From CBDFKU01 sp965248975 (GTDB taxonomy: Bacteria; Chloroflexota; Dehalococcoidia; Lucifugimonadales; JAGWBF01): a stretch of DNA of 64,000 nucleotides. Positions 41,280-50,316 of this stretch are shown piece after piece. The notes under the pieces were generated by a model. The model was not told where the DNA came from and did no database searches. It was given only the letters and a program-made list of their open reading frames with translations. Position 1 is the first letter of the stretch. Each line of letters begins with the position of its first letter. The position numbers and the translations under genes were made by a program. The DNA is taken from assembly GCA_965248975.1 (NCBI GenBank), contig CBDFKU010000015.1, forward strand, positions 1 through 64,000, written 5' to 3'.

Positions 41280-42305
41280 TTAAACCTCTACCCGATACAC
41301 TCGTGCCGCGGTGTCATGGAACATGGACGCGCGCTCGGCGGCCGAGTAGCCCGTGGACAGCCGCTTGAAGGCGTTGTACATCACGTGGTAGGAGAAGGAC
41401 ACCTTGTCGGCGGGAAAGTTGCTCTCGAACATACACCGGTCGTGGCCGAACTGCTCGATGCAATAGTGGATGTATGGGGCCATGGATTCTGCCAGCTCTT
41501 CCGAGCCAATGGGCGCCTCACGGGTATGCCAGCCATAGCCGGTGTGGGGCATTCCAAGGCCACCCAGCTTCATGTAGACGTTAGGGCACTGGGCCACGGC
41601 CGCGATGCCCCTCCGCCACACCGCCATCACCTCGTCGTCCCGATTGGCGTAAGGGCCGACGCGCAAGAGTCCCCCGATGTGGTTAAGGATTATGGTCAGG
41701 TCCGGTACCGCCCTGGCGAAATCAGCAAGCTCGGGCATCTGGGGGAAGAACAGCCAACCCTCCAGAGACATCCCCATGCGCGCCAGCACCCTGGCGCCCG
41801 CCCGGAAGCTGTCCATGCCCAGCTGGCCTTCCAATTTATGGGCGGGGGTGTTATCTACTTCGGGATGAGGGTCCCAGGTAACGGAGTGGCGGATGCCGCG
41901 AAACCGGTTGGGGCTGGCCGCCTGTGACGCCTCCAGGACCGGCTTAACCCCGTCGCCCAGGAGGAGGTTGGCGTGGCCGACTATTGCCGCCGGGGCCCGG
42001 GCCGGGCCGTACAGACCGCTGGCACTGGCCGCAGCCAGGCCCTGAACGAACTCGACTTCACCGACGGGACGCATCTCCTCCGGCTCGTCCGCGCGATACA
42101 TAGATCTAGCCTCGACGTACACCGTGGACCGGACGTTGTGGCCGCTGTTGATGTCGTCGGCCAGCTCGTGGAGGAGATATCGCGCGTAAGGACCGCGCTC
42201 GGTCCGGAAGTCCCAGAAATGGTGGTGAGGGTCGCAGATGGGGATCTCCGGCTCCAGTGTGGGTTCCGAGGTCAGGGCCAGCCAGTCGTTGCCTGTGAGC
42301 GCCAT
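41280..42305 (-). CDS. Amidohydrolase-2 family metal hydrolase
   Basis: This 341-aa TIM-barrel hydrolase has the N-terminal metal-binding DPHHHFWD (about residues 25-32), then VGHANLLLGD, FRGIRHSVTWDPHPE, ILNHIGGLLRVG and the C-terminal CMFESNFPADKVSFSY, where the Asp-bearing strand normally completes the metal site. Family members hydrolyse lactones or decarboxylate aromatic acids. The gene is alone and convergent to trxA-selC; the stop at 41280 lies in a TTAACGCGTTAA palindrome. The exact substrate is unknown. Confidence 0.82.
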   Translation of the reverse strand: MALTGNDWLALTSEPTLEPEIPICDPHHHFWDFRTERGPYARYLLHELADDINSGHNVRSTVYVEARSMYRADEPEEMRPVGEVEFVQGLAAASASGLYGPARAPAAIVGHANLLLGDGVKPVLEASQAASPNRFRGIRHSVTWDPHPEVDNTPAHKLEGQLGMDSFRAGARVLARMGMSLEGWLFFPQMPELADFARAVPDLTIILNHIGGLLRVGPYANRDDEVMAVWRRGIAAVAQCPNVYMKLGGLGMPHTGYGWHTREAPIGSEELAESMAPYIHYCIEQFGHDRCMFESNFPADKVSFSYHVMYNAFKRLSTGYSAAERASMFHDTAARVYRVEV

Positions 42306-42429
42306 GATGGGGCCTCCACTGCAGAATTCGGCGGCCCCATCATATCACCTCGTTCATTTCCTGGACATATCACCCCGGTTTCGTATACCTTGTCTTGGAA
42401 CCGAATCCAACTGGAACGTGAGCAATGCC

Positions 42430-43365
42430 ATGGGCAAGAAACGATCGAAGGTCCCCCACGTGTATGCCGGGAATCCGCTGGACAGGGGTGACCGCCAGCG
42501 TCGCGATGAAAACTGGATCCGTGACACGGCCATGGACTCCACCAGCAGGTTCCTGCCGCTGCGGGAGCTCGACGTCCTCATAGCCGAGGGATCACAACCG
42601 AGTCTGGGCTGGCTGGCAGTCGGGGATCTGGAAAGGCTCGGGGTCGATGCCAACCCGATCTTTCTTGGACTGCTTGAAGAGACGGCCTATTTCGCCGTAG
42701 ATGTGTCCAGCTACGACAGCGCCGCCCGAGAGCTAGTCGAAGACGTGGACCGGAGGTTCGAGGATGCCCGCTCGGCTACGGAAGTGCTCAGCGCGTCTGA
42801 TTCCGGGATCGTCGCGCAAGCGAGGGCACAGCTCAACTGGCATAACACCCACGGCTTTTGCTCGACGTGCGGGCACCAGACTGTGGTAGGACGCGGCGGA
42901 CAGGTCCGGGTCTGCTCCAAATGCGGCAGGGAACATTTCCCGCGCACCGATCCCGTGATTATCACGGTAGTCTCCGATGGCGACCGTTGCCTGCTGGGCC
43001 AATCCCACGGCCGCCTCTCTCGCACCAACATGTACTCCGCCCTGGCTGGTTTCATGGACCAGGGTGAGTCCATCGAGGAGGCTGTTGCCCGGGAGGTCAT
43101 GGAGGAAGCGGGGATCAGGGTAGAGAACGTGAGGTACCACTCGTCCCAGCCCTGGCCCTTTCCGTCGTCCCTCATGATCGGGTGCCACGCGGACGCCGCG
43201 ACCACGGATATCTCCATCGACCCCGAGGAGATGGCGGACGTCCGCTGGTTCCATCGGGAAGAGGTCCTTCTGGCGCTGGAAGAAAAGAGCGCCAATCTCA
43301 AGGTCCCTGGGCGAATCGCCATCGCCCACCACCTGATAAAGGCCTGGGCGACCGAAAGCACCTGA
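42430..43365 (+). CDS. nudC: NAD(H) diphosphatase / RNA decapping Nudix hydrolase
   Basis: This 311-aa protein has a zinc ribbon (Cys144, 147, 162, 165: CSTCGH and CSKCGREHFPRTDP), a Nudix box (208-230, GFMDQGESIEEAVAREVMEE) and the NudC-specific SQPWPFPSSLM (239-249). NudC splits NAD(H) into NMN and AMP and removes NAD caps from RNA 5' ends. I use ATG 42430, since the frame upstream lies within the divergent gene's leader. The N-terminal 130 residues are the usual divergent NudC head domain. Confidence 0.93.
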   Translation: MGKKRSKVPHVYAGNPLDRGDRQRRDENWIRDTAMDSTSRFLPLRELDVLIAEGSQPSLGWLAVGDLERLGVDANPIFLGLLEETAYFAVDVSSYDSAARELVEDVDRRFEDARSATEVLSASDSGIVAQARAQLNWHNTHGFCSTCGHQTVVGRGGQVRVCSKCGREHFPRTDPVIITVVSDGDRCLLGQSHGRLSRTNMYSALAGFMDQGESIEEAVAREVMEEAGIRVENVRYHSSQPWPFPSSLMIGCHADAATTDISIDPEEMADVRWFHREEVLLALEEKSANLKVPGRIAIAHHLIKAWATEST

Positions 43366-43411
43366 CGACGAAGGCTTGAGAACCAAATGTAGTTCGACAA
43401 CGGGAGGAGTC

Positions 43412-43759
43412 ATGGGCATCTACCACCTGTACTCGGGTAACGACGGCCAATCGCACATCAAAGAGCTGGACCTGGCAGAGCATCCAGAGCTGACGTCGCC
43501 CCACGCCGTAACCACGGCGACCTTCAGAGAGTGGCCGCCGGGCCACTTCATCGACTGGCATCCGGCACCCCGCCGCCAGTACATTGTATCCCTGAGCGGC
43601 CTGCTGGAGATCGACCTGGGCGACGGCACTAAATGGCGGTTTGGGCCGGGCGACGCCCGTCTCATCGAAGACACGACTGGACAGGGCCACACCACCAGTG
43701 TCCCGGGTGATGAGCCCAACGTTCATATGATCATTCCGCTGGCGGACGGGTCTCCCTAG
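43412..43759 (+). CDS. Cupin-domain protein
   Basis: This 115-aa single-domain cupin starts at ATG 43412 behind GGGAGGAG. WPPGHFIDWHPAPRRQYIVS supplies two metal-binding His and a downstream GDARLIEDTTGQGH carries another, close to the two cupin motifs. It binds a metal and may be an isomerase, dioxygenase or sensor, but its substrate is not evident. It is 46 bases downstream of nudC and probably co-transcribed with it. Confidence 0.75.
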   Translation: MGIYHLYSGNDGQSHIKELDLAEHPELTSPHAVTTATFREWPPGHFIDWHPAPRRQYIVSLSGLLEIDLGDGTKWRFGPGDARLIEDTTGQGHTTSVPGDEPNVHMIIPLADGSP

Positions 43760-43815
43760 CGCAGGCTGAGGCGGCTACCCAGACGTCCAGACCCATGTCT
43801 CGACAGTAGCCGCTG

Positions 43816-43845
43816 TTGACATAGGTCCTGCAGCGCCCGTAGGAT
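43816..43845 (+). promoter_or_regulatory. Promoter upstream of the MFS gene at 44001
   Basis: TTGACA at 43816-43821 and TAGGAT at 43840-43845 are 18 bases apart. A leader of about 150 bases follows, in which I see no further element. Confidence 0.45.
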
Positions 43846-44000
43846 ACTTGTGTCCACTCGACCAAGATTTGATAGTTGCCTCCACCCCATCTTAGCCTTC
43901 ACCCTTGACGATAGAGAGTCAGAGTGAGGGTGATACGACGCACCAATTTAAGGTTGGCCGGATACTAGCCATCAGGCCCGGAGAAAAAAGGAACCTTTAA

Positions 44001-45350
44001 TTGTCCCTACAGTCTACCCCAACCAGTAGGGGAGCCAGCACAGGTTTCCTCACAAACGGTCCCCTGAGGCCCTTTTCTTATCCGCAATTTCGCTTCCTCT
44101 GGGCAGCCTCCCTGGCCTCCATGATGCCGTTCCTCATAGGGATGGCCGCCCGGGGATGGCTTGTCCTGGATATGACCGACTCCCCCTTCCTGGTGACCGG
44201 CGTCCAGGGCATACTGATGCTGCCGATGGCGTTGCTAACCCCCTTCGGAGGGGTTATCGCCGACCGTCTCAACCGGAAGACAATATTGATTACAAGCGAC
44301 GTGGCCACCCTGTTGATCTTCGTGGTGCTTGCGCTGCTCCTATTCTTGGACGTCGTCCAGGTATGGCACGTCTACGTGCTCGCCTTCCTAAACGGCAGCA
44401 CGTTCGCAATGTCGATGCCGACCAGGGCCACCGTGGTCCACGACGTGCTAGGCCCGGTAGACGTAGCCAAGGGCGTGGGCATATACACCACCGTTTTTGC
44501 TATCGCCCAGCTCGCCGGTCCGGCCCTGGCTGGATACGTCATGGACCGAAACCCGGACCAGTTAGGCTGGCCTTTCCTGGTTGGGGCCGCGTTTCTGGTG
44601 CCGGCCATCGCCTTCCTTCTGCTGCTTCAAATTCCGGAAAGGCCAAATGCCCCGAAAGGAGCGCGCCGGCCATCTGTCGCTGCGAGCATCGTCGAGGGTC
44701 TGGCCTACGTCAAGGGCAGATCGCTTCTTGTGGGCCTGGTCCTCATGAGCGTGGTGCTGGCGGTTTTCGGGCTCCCATATCAGACCCTCTTGCCCGTGTT
44801 CGCCCGCGACATCCTCGATACGGGTCCCGCCGGATTGGGATTTCTGCTGGCGGCGACCGGAGCCGGGTCCATACTGGGGTCCCTTGCCATTGCGTTTTTC
44901 AGTAGCTCTAGGCAACTGCAGACCCTTATCCTGAGCTCGGGCTTCCTCTTCGCCCCGACGGTGATTCTCTTCGCCTTCTCCCAGTATTTCCCGGCCTCTC
45001 TGGCGTTGGCCTTGTTCATGGGATGGCTACTACAGGTCTTCGGAGTCGGCTCTTTCGCCGTAGTCCAAGTGGGCACTGATTCCCGGATCCGTGGCCGGAT
45101 CATCGGGATCATGATGCTGGCCTGGGGATTCGGTCCGGCGGGGATGTTCCTGCTGGGATTCGGTGCGGAACTCCTGGACCCCAAGGTTGCCCTGCTGGTG
45201 ATGGGTAGCGCGTCCTTCGTTTTGATGTCCGCTGTCGTATTGGCCGTCCCGGCATTGAGGCGGATGGCCGTGGAGCTGGGAGACCGCGGACCCAATCTGC
45301 TGGAAGAGGCCTTCTCGCCGGAACCGGCGGTCGGCGCCGAGGACAACTGA
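44001..45350 (+). CDS. MFS transporter (EntS/MFS_3-like)
   Basis: This 449-aa transporter has about 12 membrane helices, with the MFS signature GGVIADRLNRKTILI after helix 2 and FRFLWAASLASMMPFLIG-type N-terminus. The start is TTG 44001 behind AAAAGGAACC. It resembles the exporter at 29385 (same VLDMTDSPF/VADMTDSAF loop and layout) and is probably a proton-driven drug or metabolite exporter with unknown substrate. No partner gene is present; the MITE copy follows downstream. Confidence 0.82.
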   Translation: MSLQSTPTSRGASTGFLTNGPLRPFSYPQFRFLWAASLASMMPFLIGMAARGWLVLDMTDSPFLVTGVQGILMLPMALLTPFGGVIADRLNRKTILITSDVATLLIFVVLALLLFLDVVQVWHVYVLAFLNGSTFAMSMPTRATVVHDVLGPVDVAKGVGIYTTVFAIAQLAGPALAGYVMDRNPDQLGWPFLVGAAFLVPAIAFLLLLQIPERPNAPKGARRPSVAASIVEGLAYVKGRSLLVGLVLMSVVLAVFGLPYQTLLPVFARDILDTGPAGLGFLLAATGAGSILGSLAIAFFSSSRQLQTLILSSGFLFAPTVILFAFSQYFPASLALALFMGWLLQVFGVGSFAVVQVGTDSRIRGRIIGIMMLAWGFGPAGMFLLGFGAELLDPKVALLVMGSASFVLMSAVVLAVPALRRMAVELGDRGPNLLEEAFSPEPAVGAEDN

Positions 45351-45382
45351 CGCCGGCGGACGTGATGCCCGTCCACCTCACT

Positions 45383-45577
45383 TAAACTAAAGCCAAAGTA
45401 GAATCTACATGGATGGCTGTGGCGAACTTTGCAGGATTTACCTTGGTGTTGGATTAGGATTCCCGTCACACCGGCTTTCGATGGTGTCCATCCCTAGCCG
45501 TGGATTCCGGCTTACGCCGGAATGACGAGTTCCGAGATGCCCAGGCAACTCTGCGGGTTCACCTTGGCTAAAGTTTA
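45383..45577 (-). repeat. MITE-like repeat, copy B
   Basis: This 195-bp repeat has terminal inverted repeats TAAACTAAAGCCAAAG (45383-45398) and the complement of CCTTGGCTAAAGTTTA (45562-45577). They match at 13 of 16 and both begin TA. Read on the minus strand it is highly similar to copy A at 17236-17425 along its whole length. It has no coding capacity, so any movement would depend on a transposase supplied elsewhere. Confidence 0.8.
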
Positions 45578-45584
45578 GAAGCGC

Positions 45585-45613
45585 TTGACGCCCCGGGCGG
45601 CCCCCACTACAAT
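45585..45613 (+). promoter_or_regulatory. Promoter of the CoA transferase gene
   Basis: TTGACG at 45585-45590 and TACAAT at 45608-45613 have a 17-base G+C-rich spacer and lie only eight bases after the MITE end. They lead to ATG 45690 behind GAGGAGGGTCG. Confidence 0.55.
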
Positions 45614-45689
45614 CGCGCTCATCAGACAAGGGATTCGTCCGCCTAATGAAGGCTGGCGCGAAGGCTAGCGCCGAAGAGGAGGGTCGCCG

Positions 45690-46967
45690 ATGATGCCGGG
45701 CTTACTGGACGGTATCAAGGTGCTGGACTTCACCACCGCCTTTGTGGGACCCTTCTGCAGCCGGATCATGGCCGACATGGGGGCCGATGTCATAAAAGTG
45801 GAGCGTCCCATCACGGACCAGTCCAGCCGGCTGGACCGTCCCGACCAGTTCGCCCCGGAAGTAGTCAAGATCAGCGACGGCGTCTCCTACCTTCACCTCA
45901 ACGGAGGGAAGAAGAGCTTGTGCGTCGACCTGAAGCACCCCCGTGGCCTGGAGATCGTCCGGTCCCTGGTCAAGCAGGTGGACGTTTTCGTGGAGAACTT
46001 CACTCCACACGTGGTCCGCAGCTACGGCCTGGACTACCCCAACCTACGCACCCTGAATCCCGGTATAATCATGTGCTCGATGACCGGCTACGGGCCCGAA
46101 GGCTTCAACGGCAACCCCGAGCACGTCTGCACCGACCCAATCGCCCAGGCCATGAGCGGGCTCAACTGGATCACGGGAGAGCGAGGCGGTGATCCCTACA
46201 CCATCGGCGGCGGCATTGGGGATACCATCACCGGTATGAACGGGGCGATGGCAGTGGGTTACGCGCTGTTCTACCGTGAGCGGACGGGGTTGGGTCAGCA
46301 CATAGACCTCTCCATGATCGAGAGCCTCCTCTTCATGGATTCCACCGCCATGCCCTACGTGGGGGCCAACAACGGCGCCGCAATCCAGCACAGGAACGGG
46401 AAGCAGAACACCTACACGTTCCCCATGGGCATCCTGAAGGCCAAGGAGGGCTACATCGCCATCCAGGCCCCGGGACAGGGCCCCGGTAGCCCCTGGGTCA
46501 GGCTGTGCTCCCTCATCGGCCGTCCCGACCTGATCGAGGACCCGGGCTACCTGACCGACGCCGACCGGCTCACCAGATCCGAAGAGGTGGTCGCCCTCAT
46601 CGAGGGATGGCTTCAGACCACCTCAGACGACGAATCCGCACTGGCGGCCCTGGCCGATGCGCGGATCTCCTCCGGTCCCGTCCTTTCCCAACTCCAGATA
46701 TTCCAGCATCCCCACTTCAGGAGCCGAGGCGCCTTCCAAGTAATCGACTATCCGGAGCTGGGGCCCATCGAGGTCGTGGCTCCTCCCTACAAATGCACCG
46801 AGACCCAGGCAAAGATCCGGGGGCCGGCTCCCCAGCCCGGCGAGCACAACCACGAGGTCCTGACCTCCTACCTCGGCTTCACCCCCGCTGAAATAGAAAC
46901 CATGACCGACCAGGGAATCCTATACGAGTCCGAGGCGGCCCGGAAGCGCCGCCTGACCCATCGATGA
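45690..46967 (+). CDS. CaiB/BaiF-type (class III) CoA transferase
   Basis: This 425-aa enzyme starts LLDGIKVLDFTTAFVGPFCS, with GADVIKVERP, GKKSLCVDLKHPRG and the catalytic Asp149 in CTDPIAQAMSG, all typical of class III CoA transferases. These move CoA between carboxylic acids. It lies 22 bases upstream of a D-aminoacylase gene, so the pair may activate acids released from N-acyl compounds. The acceptor acid is unknown. The start may be either of two adjacent ATGs (45690, 45693). Confidence 0.9.
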   Translation: MMPGLLDGIKVLDFTTAFVGPFCSRIMADMGADVIKVERPITDQSSRLDRPDQFAPEVVKISDGVSYLHLNGGKKSLCVDLKHPRGLEIVRSLVKQVDVFVENFTPHVVRSYGLDYPNLRTLNPGIIMCSMTGYGPEGFNGNPEHVCTDPIAQAMSGLNWITGERGGDPYTIGGGIGDTITGMNGAMAVGYALFYRERTGLGQHIDLSMIESLLFMDSTAMPYVGANNGAAIQHRNGKQNTYTFPMGILKAKEGYIAIQAPGQGPGSPWVRLCSLIGRPDLIEDPGYLTDADRLTRSEEVVALIEGWLQTTSDDESALAALADARISSGPVLSQLQIFQHPHFRSRGAFQVIDYPELGPIEVVAPPYKCTETQAKIRGPAPQPGEHNHEVLTSYLGFTPAEIETMTDQGILYESEAARKRRLTHR

Positions 46968-46989
46968 ACGTGGACGAGGCTGACTAGAC

Positions 46990-48564
46990 ATGTTGGACCT
47001 GCTGATAGCCAACGGGATGGTCATCGACGGCAGCGGAAGCCCGGGCTTCCGGGCGGCGGTGCTGGTCGATGGCGAGACGATTACCATCCATCGCGGGGAT
47101 GCTTCTGATTTGGAGGCGGCCCGGGTGATAGACGCCACGGGACACGTGGTCTGTCCCGGCTTCGTCGATCTCCACTCCCACGCGGGCTTGACCATACTAG
47201 GTGCCCCGCATCACGATCCCAAGGTACGCCAGGGCGTCACCACGGAGCTTGTGGGCATCGACGGAATATCCCACGCTCCTTTCAAGAGCCGGGAAGAGTT
47301 AAATCGGTACATCTGGCTGGACTCCGGCCTCAACGGGTATCCTCCGATGCCGGCCGACTGGCTAACCGTCGCCGATCTGCTGAGCAAGTACGACAACAAT
47401 GTGGCCGTCAACATGGCATATATCCTGGGTAACTCCCCTGTGCGCATCTGGGCCGTGGGCTGGAACGACCGGCCGGCCACGGGAGCCGAGCTGGAGGAGA
47501 TGAAGTCGGTGATCCGGGAGGCGATGGAGGAAGGAGCGTGGGGGCTGTCCACCGGCCTGGACTATCCGCCGGGGAGCTACGCCGACACCGACGAGCTCGT
47601 GGCCCTTGCGGAGGAGTCGGCTCGAATTGGAGGTTTCTACCACACCCACACCCGGGCCGCACTCAAGTCACGAGGTCTGCTGGCTCCCTGGGAGGAGGCC
47701 GTGGAGATCGGCAGGCGAAGCGGCAGTCCCGTCCACCTCACCCATTACCGCCAGGGCGCCCAGGGCGTGGGCAGCCACCTGGACTACCTGGGGCTGGTGG
47801 AGGGGGCCAGAGAGGAAGGTCTGGACGTCACCTTCGACTGCTATACCTATCCCTACTCGGGCACGACCATCACTATCGGGTTCCCCGGATGGTCCAAGGA
47901 CGGCGGCCCGGAGCGACTGATGGCCGCCCTCAGGGACCCATCGGACCGGGCGCGGCTCAAGGTGGACATGGCAAGGGAGTGGGTGGAGAACCAGTGGTTG
48001 ACCAACTTCACACGACCGCAGAACGGCAACTACGACGGCAGGCTGCTGACTGACATCGCCGAGATGCGGGGCCAGGACCCGGAGGACGCCCTCTTCGACT
48101 TGCTGATCGAGGAGAACCTGGGCATCTCCACGGTATCCCTGGGCACCAACCCCCATACTCTTCCGGCCTTCGTCTCCCACTCCTACGGGATGATCGCCAG
48201 CGACGCCATACTTTTCGGGGAGTACCCCAACCCGCGGTCCTACGGCTGCTTCCCCATCGTGCTGGCGGAGTTCGTCCGGGCGGAGAAGCATCTGAGACTG
48301 CCAGAGGCGATCCGCAAGATGACCTCCTTCCCCGCTCAGCGCCTGGGTCTGCCCGACCGGGGCCTGCTGAGGGACGGGTTCAAGGCGGACATCGTGGTGT
48401 TTAACCCGGACACGGTGAAAACCCACGCGACGAAGAACGACCCGAAGCACTATCCGGTGGGGATCGAATACGTGATCGTGAACGGCCGGGTGGTCATCGA
48501 CCGGAAAGAGAATACGGGCGCTTTACCCGGCCGCGCACTGCGGCGCGGCCGGGTAGCTACCTAG
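46990..48564 (+). CDS. N-acyl-D-amino-acid deacylase-type amidohydrolase
   Basis: This 524-aa amidohydrolase has IDGSGSPGFRAAVLVDG and metal ligands in GFVDLHSHAG, the characteristic GAWGLSTGLDYPPGSYADT and HTHTRAAL, and the C-terminal GLPDRGLLRDGFKADIVVFN. These match D-aminoacylase/dihydroorotase-like enzymes that deacylate N-acyl-D-amino acids. The coding end contains a perfect 12-bp hairpin (48525-48554). It probably forms an operon with the CoA transferase. The start is ATG 46990. Confidence 0.88.
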   Translation: MLDLLIANGMVIDGSGSPGFRAAVLVDGETITIHRGDASDLEAARVIDATGHVVCPGFVDLHSHAGLTILGAPHHDPKVRQGVTTELVGIDGISHAPFKSREELNRYIWLDSGLNGYPPMPADWLTVADLLSKYDNNVAVNMAYILGNSPVRIWAVGWNDRPATGAELEEMKSVIREAMEEGAWGLSTGLDYPPGSYADTDELVALAEESARIGGFYHTHTRAALKSRGLLAPWEEAVEIGRRSGSPVHLTHYRQGAQGVGSHLDYLGLVEGAREEGLDVTFDCYTYPYSGTTITIGFPGWSKDGGPERLMAALRDPSDRARLKVDMAREWVENQWLTNFTRPQNGNYDGRLLTDIAEMRGQDPEDALFDLLIEENLGISTVSLGTNPHTLPAFVSHSYGMIASDAILFGEYPNPRSYGCFPIVLAEFVRAEKHLRLPEAIRKMTSFPAQRLGLPDRGLLRDGFKADIVVFNPDTVKTHATKNDPKHYPVGIEYVIVNGRVVIDRKENTGALPGRALRRGRVAT

Positions 48565-48588
48565 CTGAACCCGGGAGCGGCTCCGGGT
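48525..48588. terminator. Paired hairpins between convergent genes
   Basis: The first hairpin has a perfect 12-bp G+C stem, ACCCGGCCGCGC (48525-48536) with its complement (48543-48554), inside the last codons of the deacylase gene. The second is an ACCCGG(G)AG / CTCCGGGT stem at 48569-48588 right at the stop of the opposing FAD-oxidase gene. No T run follows either, so they are likely mRNA-end stabilisers or non-canonical terminators. Confidence 0.5.
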
Positions 48589-49983
48589 CTACATGGTGGG
48601 CTTGATGTTCTGGTTGAGCCGGAACAGGTTTGTAGGGTCGTACTTGTTCTTCAGCGCGACCAGCCTATCGTAACCGGCGCCGTAAGCCTCTTTCACCCGA
48701 TCGTCGCCTTCCTCTTCCAGGGCATTGACATAGACGCCGCCCATAGAAAAGGGCTTCATGGCATCCCCGAACTCTCGGGCCCAACGGACGTTCTCTTCGT
48801 CCTTTGCCGGGTCGGTCCACATCGATATGGCCTCGAAGTCGTAGGTCGCCTCCCTGTGGGCAAAGGCTGTCTGATCTTTGGGGACCCGGATTGCCTCGCC
48901 GCCCATGTGGAAAATAAGCACCGGGGAAAGAGGCGAAGGAACATCGGCGAACCTGCTGATCATGATGTCCATCGCCTCGTCTGGCAGGTCCGTCATGAAG
49001 TGCGACCTCAGGTAGTATCGCTGACCGGGGGCGGCCGCTTCGTCCAGGAGTGTCTGCATCACGGTATACGGCATGGGACTCAGGTGGTCTTCGATGGGCG
49101 GCCCGAACTCCCGCAGCGGCTTCACCACTTTCTCACCCTCTTCCATGGATCCACAATAGCACGCCAGGATGGCCACGCCCGGGTGACCCTCGGGAGAAGT
49201 CATCAGTACCGCAGCCGTCGTTAGCTCGTCAGGCGCCTTTGACGAAAACTCGCGGAAGAACTGCAAGACTTCTTTGGCTCGGTCGATGGGATGTATCACC
49301 ATCCCGCCCAGCACTGGCCCGAGGGGGAATACCCGATATTCGAAGGAAGTGACAACACCGAAGTTCCCGCTGCCGCCGCGAAGTCCCCAGAAGAGGTCCG
49401 GGTTCTCGGTGGCGCTGGCAATCACCAGCCGTCCATCGGCCGTGACCACGTCGGCGGACACGAGGTTGTCGACGGTGAGGCCGTGCTTCCCCATGAGCCA
49501 GCCGAACCCACCGCCGAGGGTGAGGCCGGCGATGCCGGTGTCGGAGACTGTCCCTGCCACGGTGGCCAGACCGAAGGCCTGGGTCTCCCGGTCCAGGTCT
49601 CCCAGCCGGCAACCGCCCTCGGCTCGGGCCGTCATACGTACAGGATCCACCCGGACGCTCTTCATCAGCGACAGGTCGATAACGATGCCCCCATCGCAGG
49701 AGGACTTGCCGGGGAAGCTGTGGCCGCCGCCCCTCACCGCAACCAGCATTTTGCTTTCCCGGGCGAAGTTGACACAGGCAACGACATCACCTGCCCCGGC
49801 GCATCGGGCGATGATGGCGGGCCGTTTGTCGATCATGCCGTTCCACAGCGGACGGGCTTCCTCGTAGCCCTCGTCTTCTACCATCAGCAACTGACCCCGC
49901 ATGCCGGCCCTTAGCTTCTCGATGGCCCCATCTTCCACCACACCCTCGGTGCCTGATATGGTGGTAACCTGAACGTCGACCAT
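48589..49983 (-). CDS. FAD-linked oxidase, berberine-bridge-enzyme-like
   Basis: This 464-aa oxidase has an FAD-binding domain with VRGGGHSFPG (His88, the usual 8-alpha-histidyl attachment) and GGGFGWLMGKHGLTVDN, where BBE-type enzymes usually carry the second, cysteinyl attachment (LTCDN). Here that residue is Val171, so the flavin is probably attached by one bond only. The C-terminal BBE motif is KYDPTNLFRLNQNI. It oxidises an alcohol, sugar or alkaloid-like substrate with O2. ATG 49983 is supported by GGAGGG just upstream. Confidence 0.88.
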   Translation of the reverse strand: MVDVQVTTISGTEGVVEDGAIEKLRAGMRGQLLMVEDEGYEEARPLWNGMIDKRPAIIARCAGAGDVVACVNFARESKMLVAVRGGGHSFPGKSSCDGGIVIDLSLMKSVRVDPVRMTARAEGGCRLGDLDRETQAFGLATVAGTVSDTGIAGLTLGGGFGWLMGKHGLTVDNLVSADVVTADGRLVIASATENPDLFWGLRGGSGNFGVVTSFEYRVFPLGPVLGGMVIHPIDRAKEVLQFFREFSSKAPDELTTAAVLMTSPEGHPGVAILACYCGSMEEGEKVVKPLREFGPPIEDHLSPMPYTVMQTLLDEAAAPGQRYYLRSHFMTDLPDEAMDIMISRFADVPSPLSPVLIFHMGGEAIRVPKDQTAFAHREATYDFEAISMWTDPAKDEENVRWAREFGDAMKPFSMGGVYVNALEEEGDDRVKEAYGAGYDRLVALKNKYDPTNLFRLNQNIKPTM

Positions 49984-50316
49984 GACTAACCCTCCCTACG
50001 TTATTTTGTTTAATCCGCTTCAATTGGTTCGCATATTGGAGTATAGAACTCCGTAAGAGGTTCATCAAGGGGACATGGGATAGAGCCGCTAAGGGTGAAC
50101 AATCCCGTCGCTGGACGCGTCGCACGAGCTTGTACAGATACCGATCTGGGAATAGAATACGAATGTTGGGGCCGTCAGATTCCTTTCGGTCCAGAGTGAT
50201 TTCCGTGGACATCGGCCGCACCAGGACAGGCTAGTACGGCGAAGCCCACCCGAAATCGGGTGGTGAATTTTTGTTTACGGCCTGAAGGATCTTCGGGCCA
50301 CCATCGAGCCACATTT
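49984..50316. other. Divergent intergenic region with one hairpin
   Basis: These 333 bases separate the FAD oxidase and an MFS gene. A minus-strand frame (about 49997-50221) gives MSTEITLDRKESDGPNIRIL and then FPDRYLYKLVRRVQRR, but I recognise nothing in it. The hairpin is described at 50246. Confidence 0.35.
50246..50277 (+). terminator. Terminator-like hairpin upstream of MFS gene
   Basis: A 7-bp stem (CCACCCG at 50246-50252 with CGGGTGG at 50257-50263), with a 4-base loop, is followed by TGAATTTTTGTTT. It lies 40 bases before the MFS start, so it is either the end of an unseen transcript or an attenuator of the MFS gene. Confidence 0.5.
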
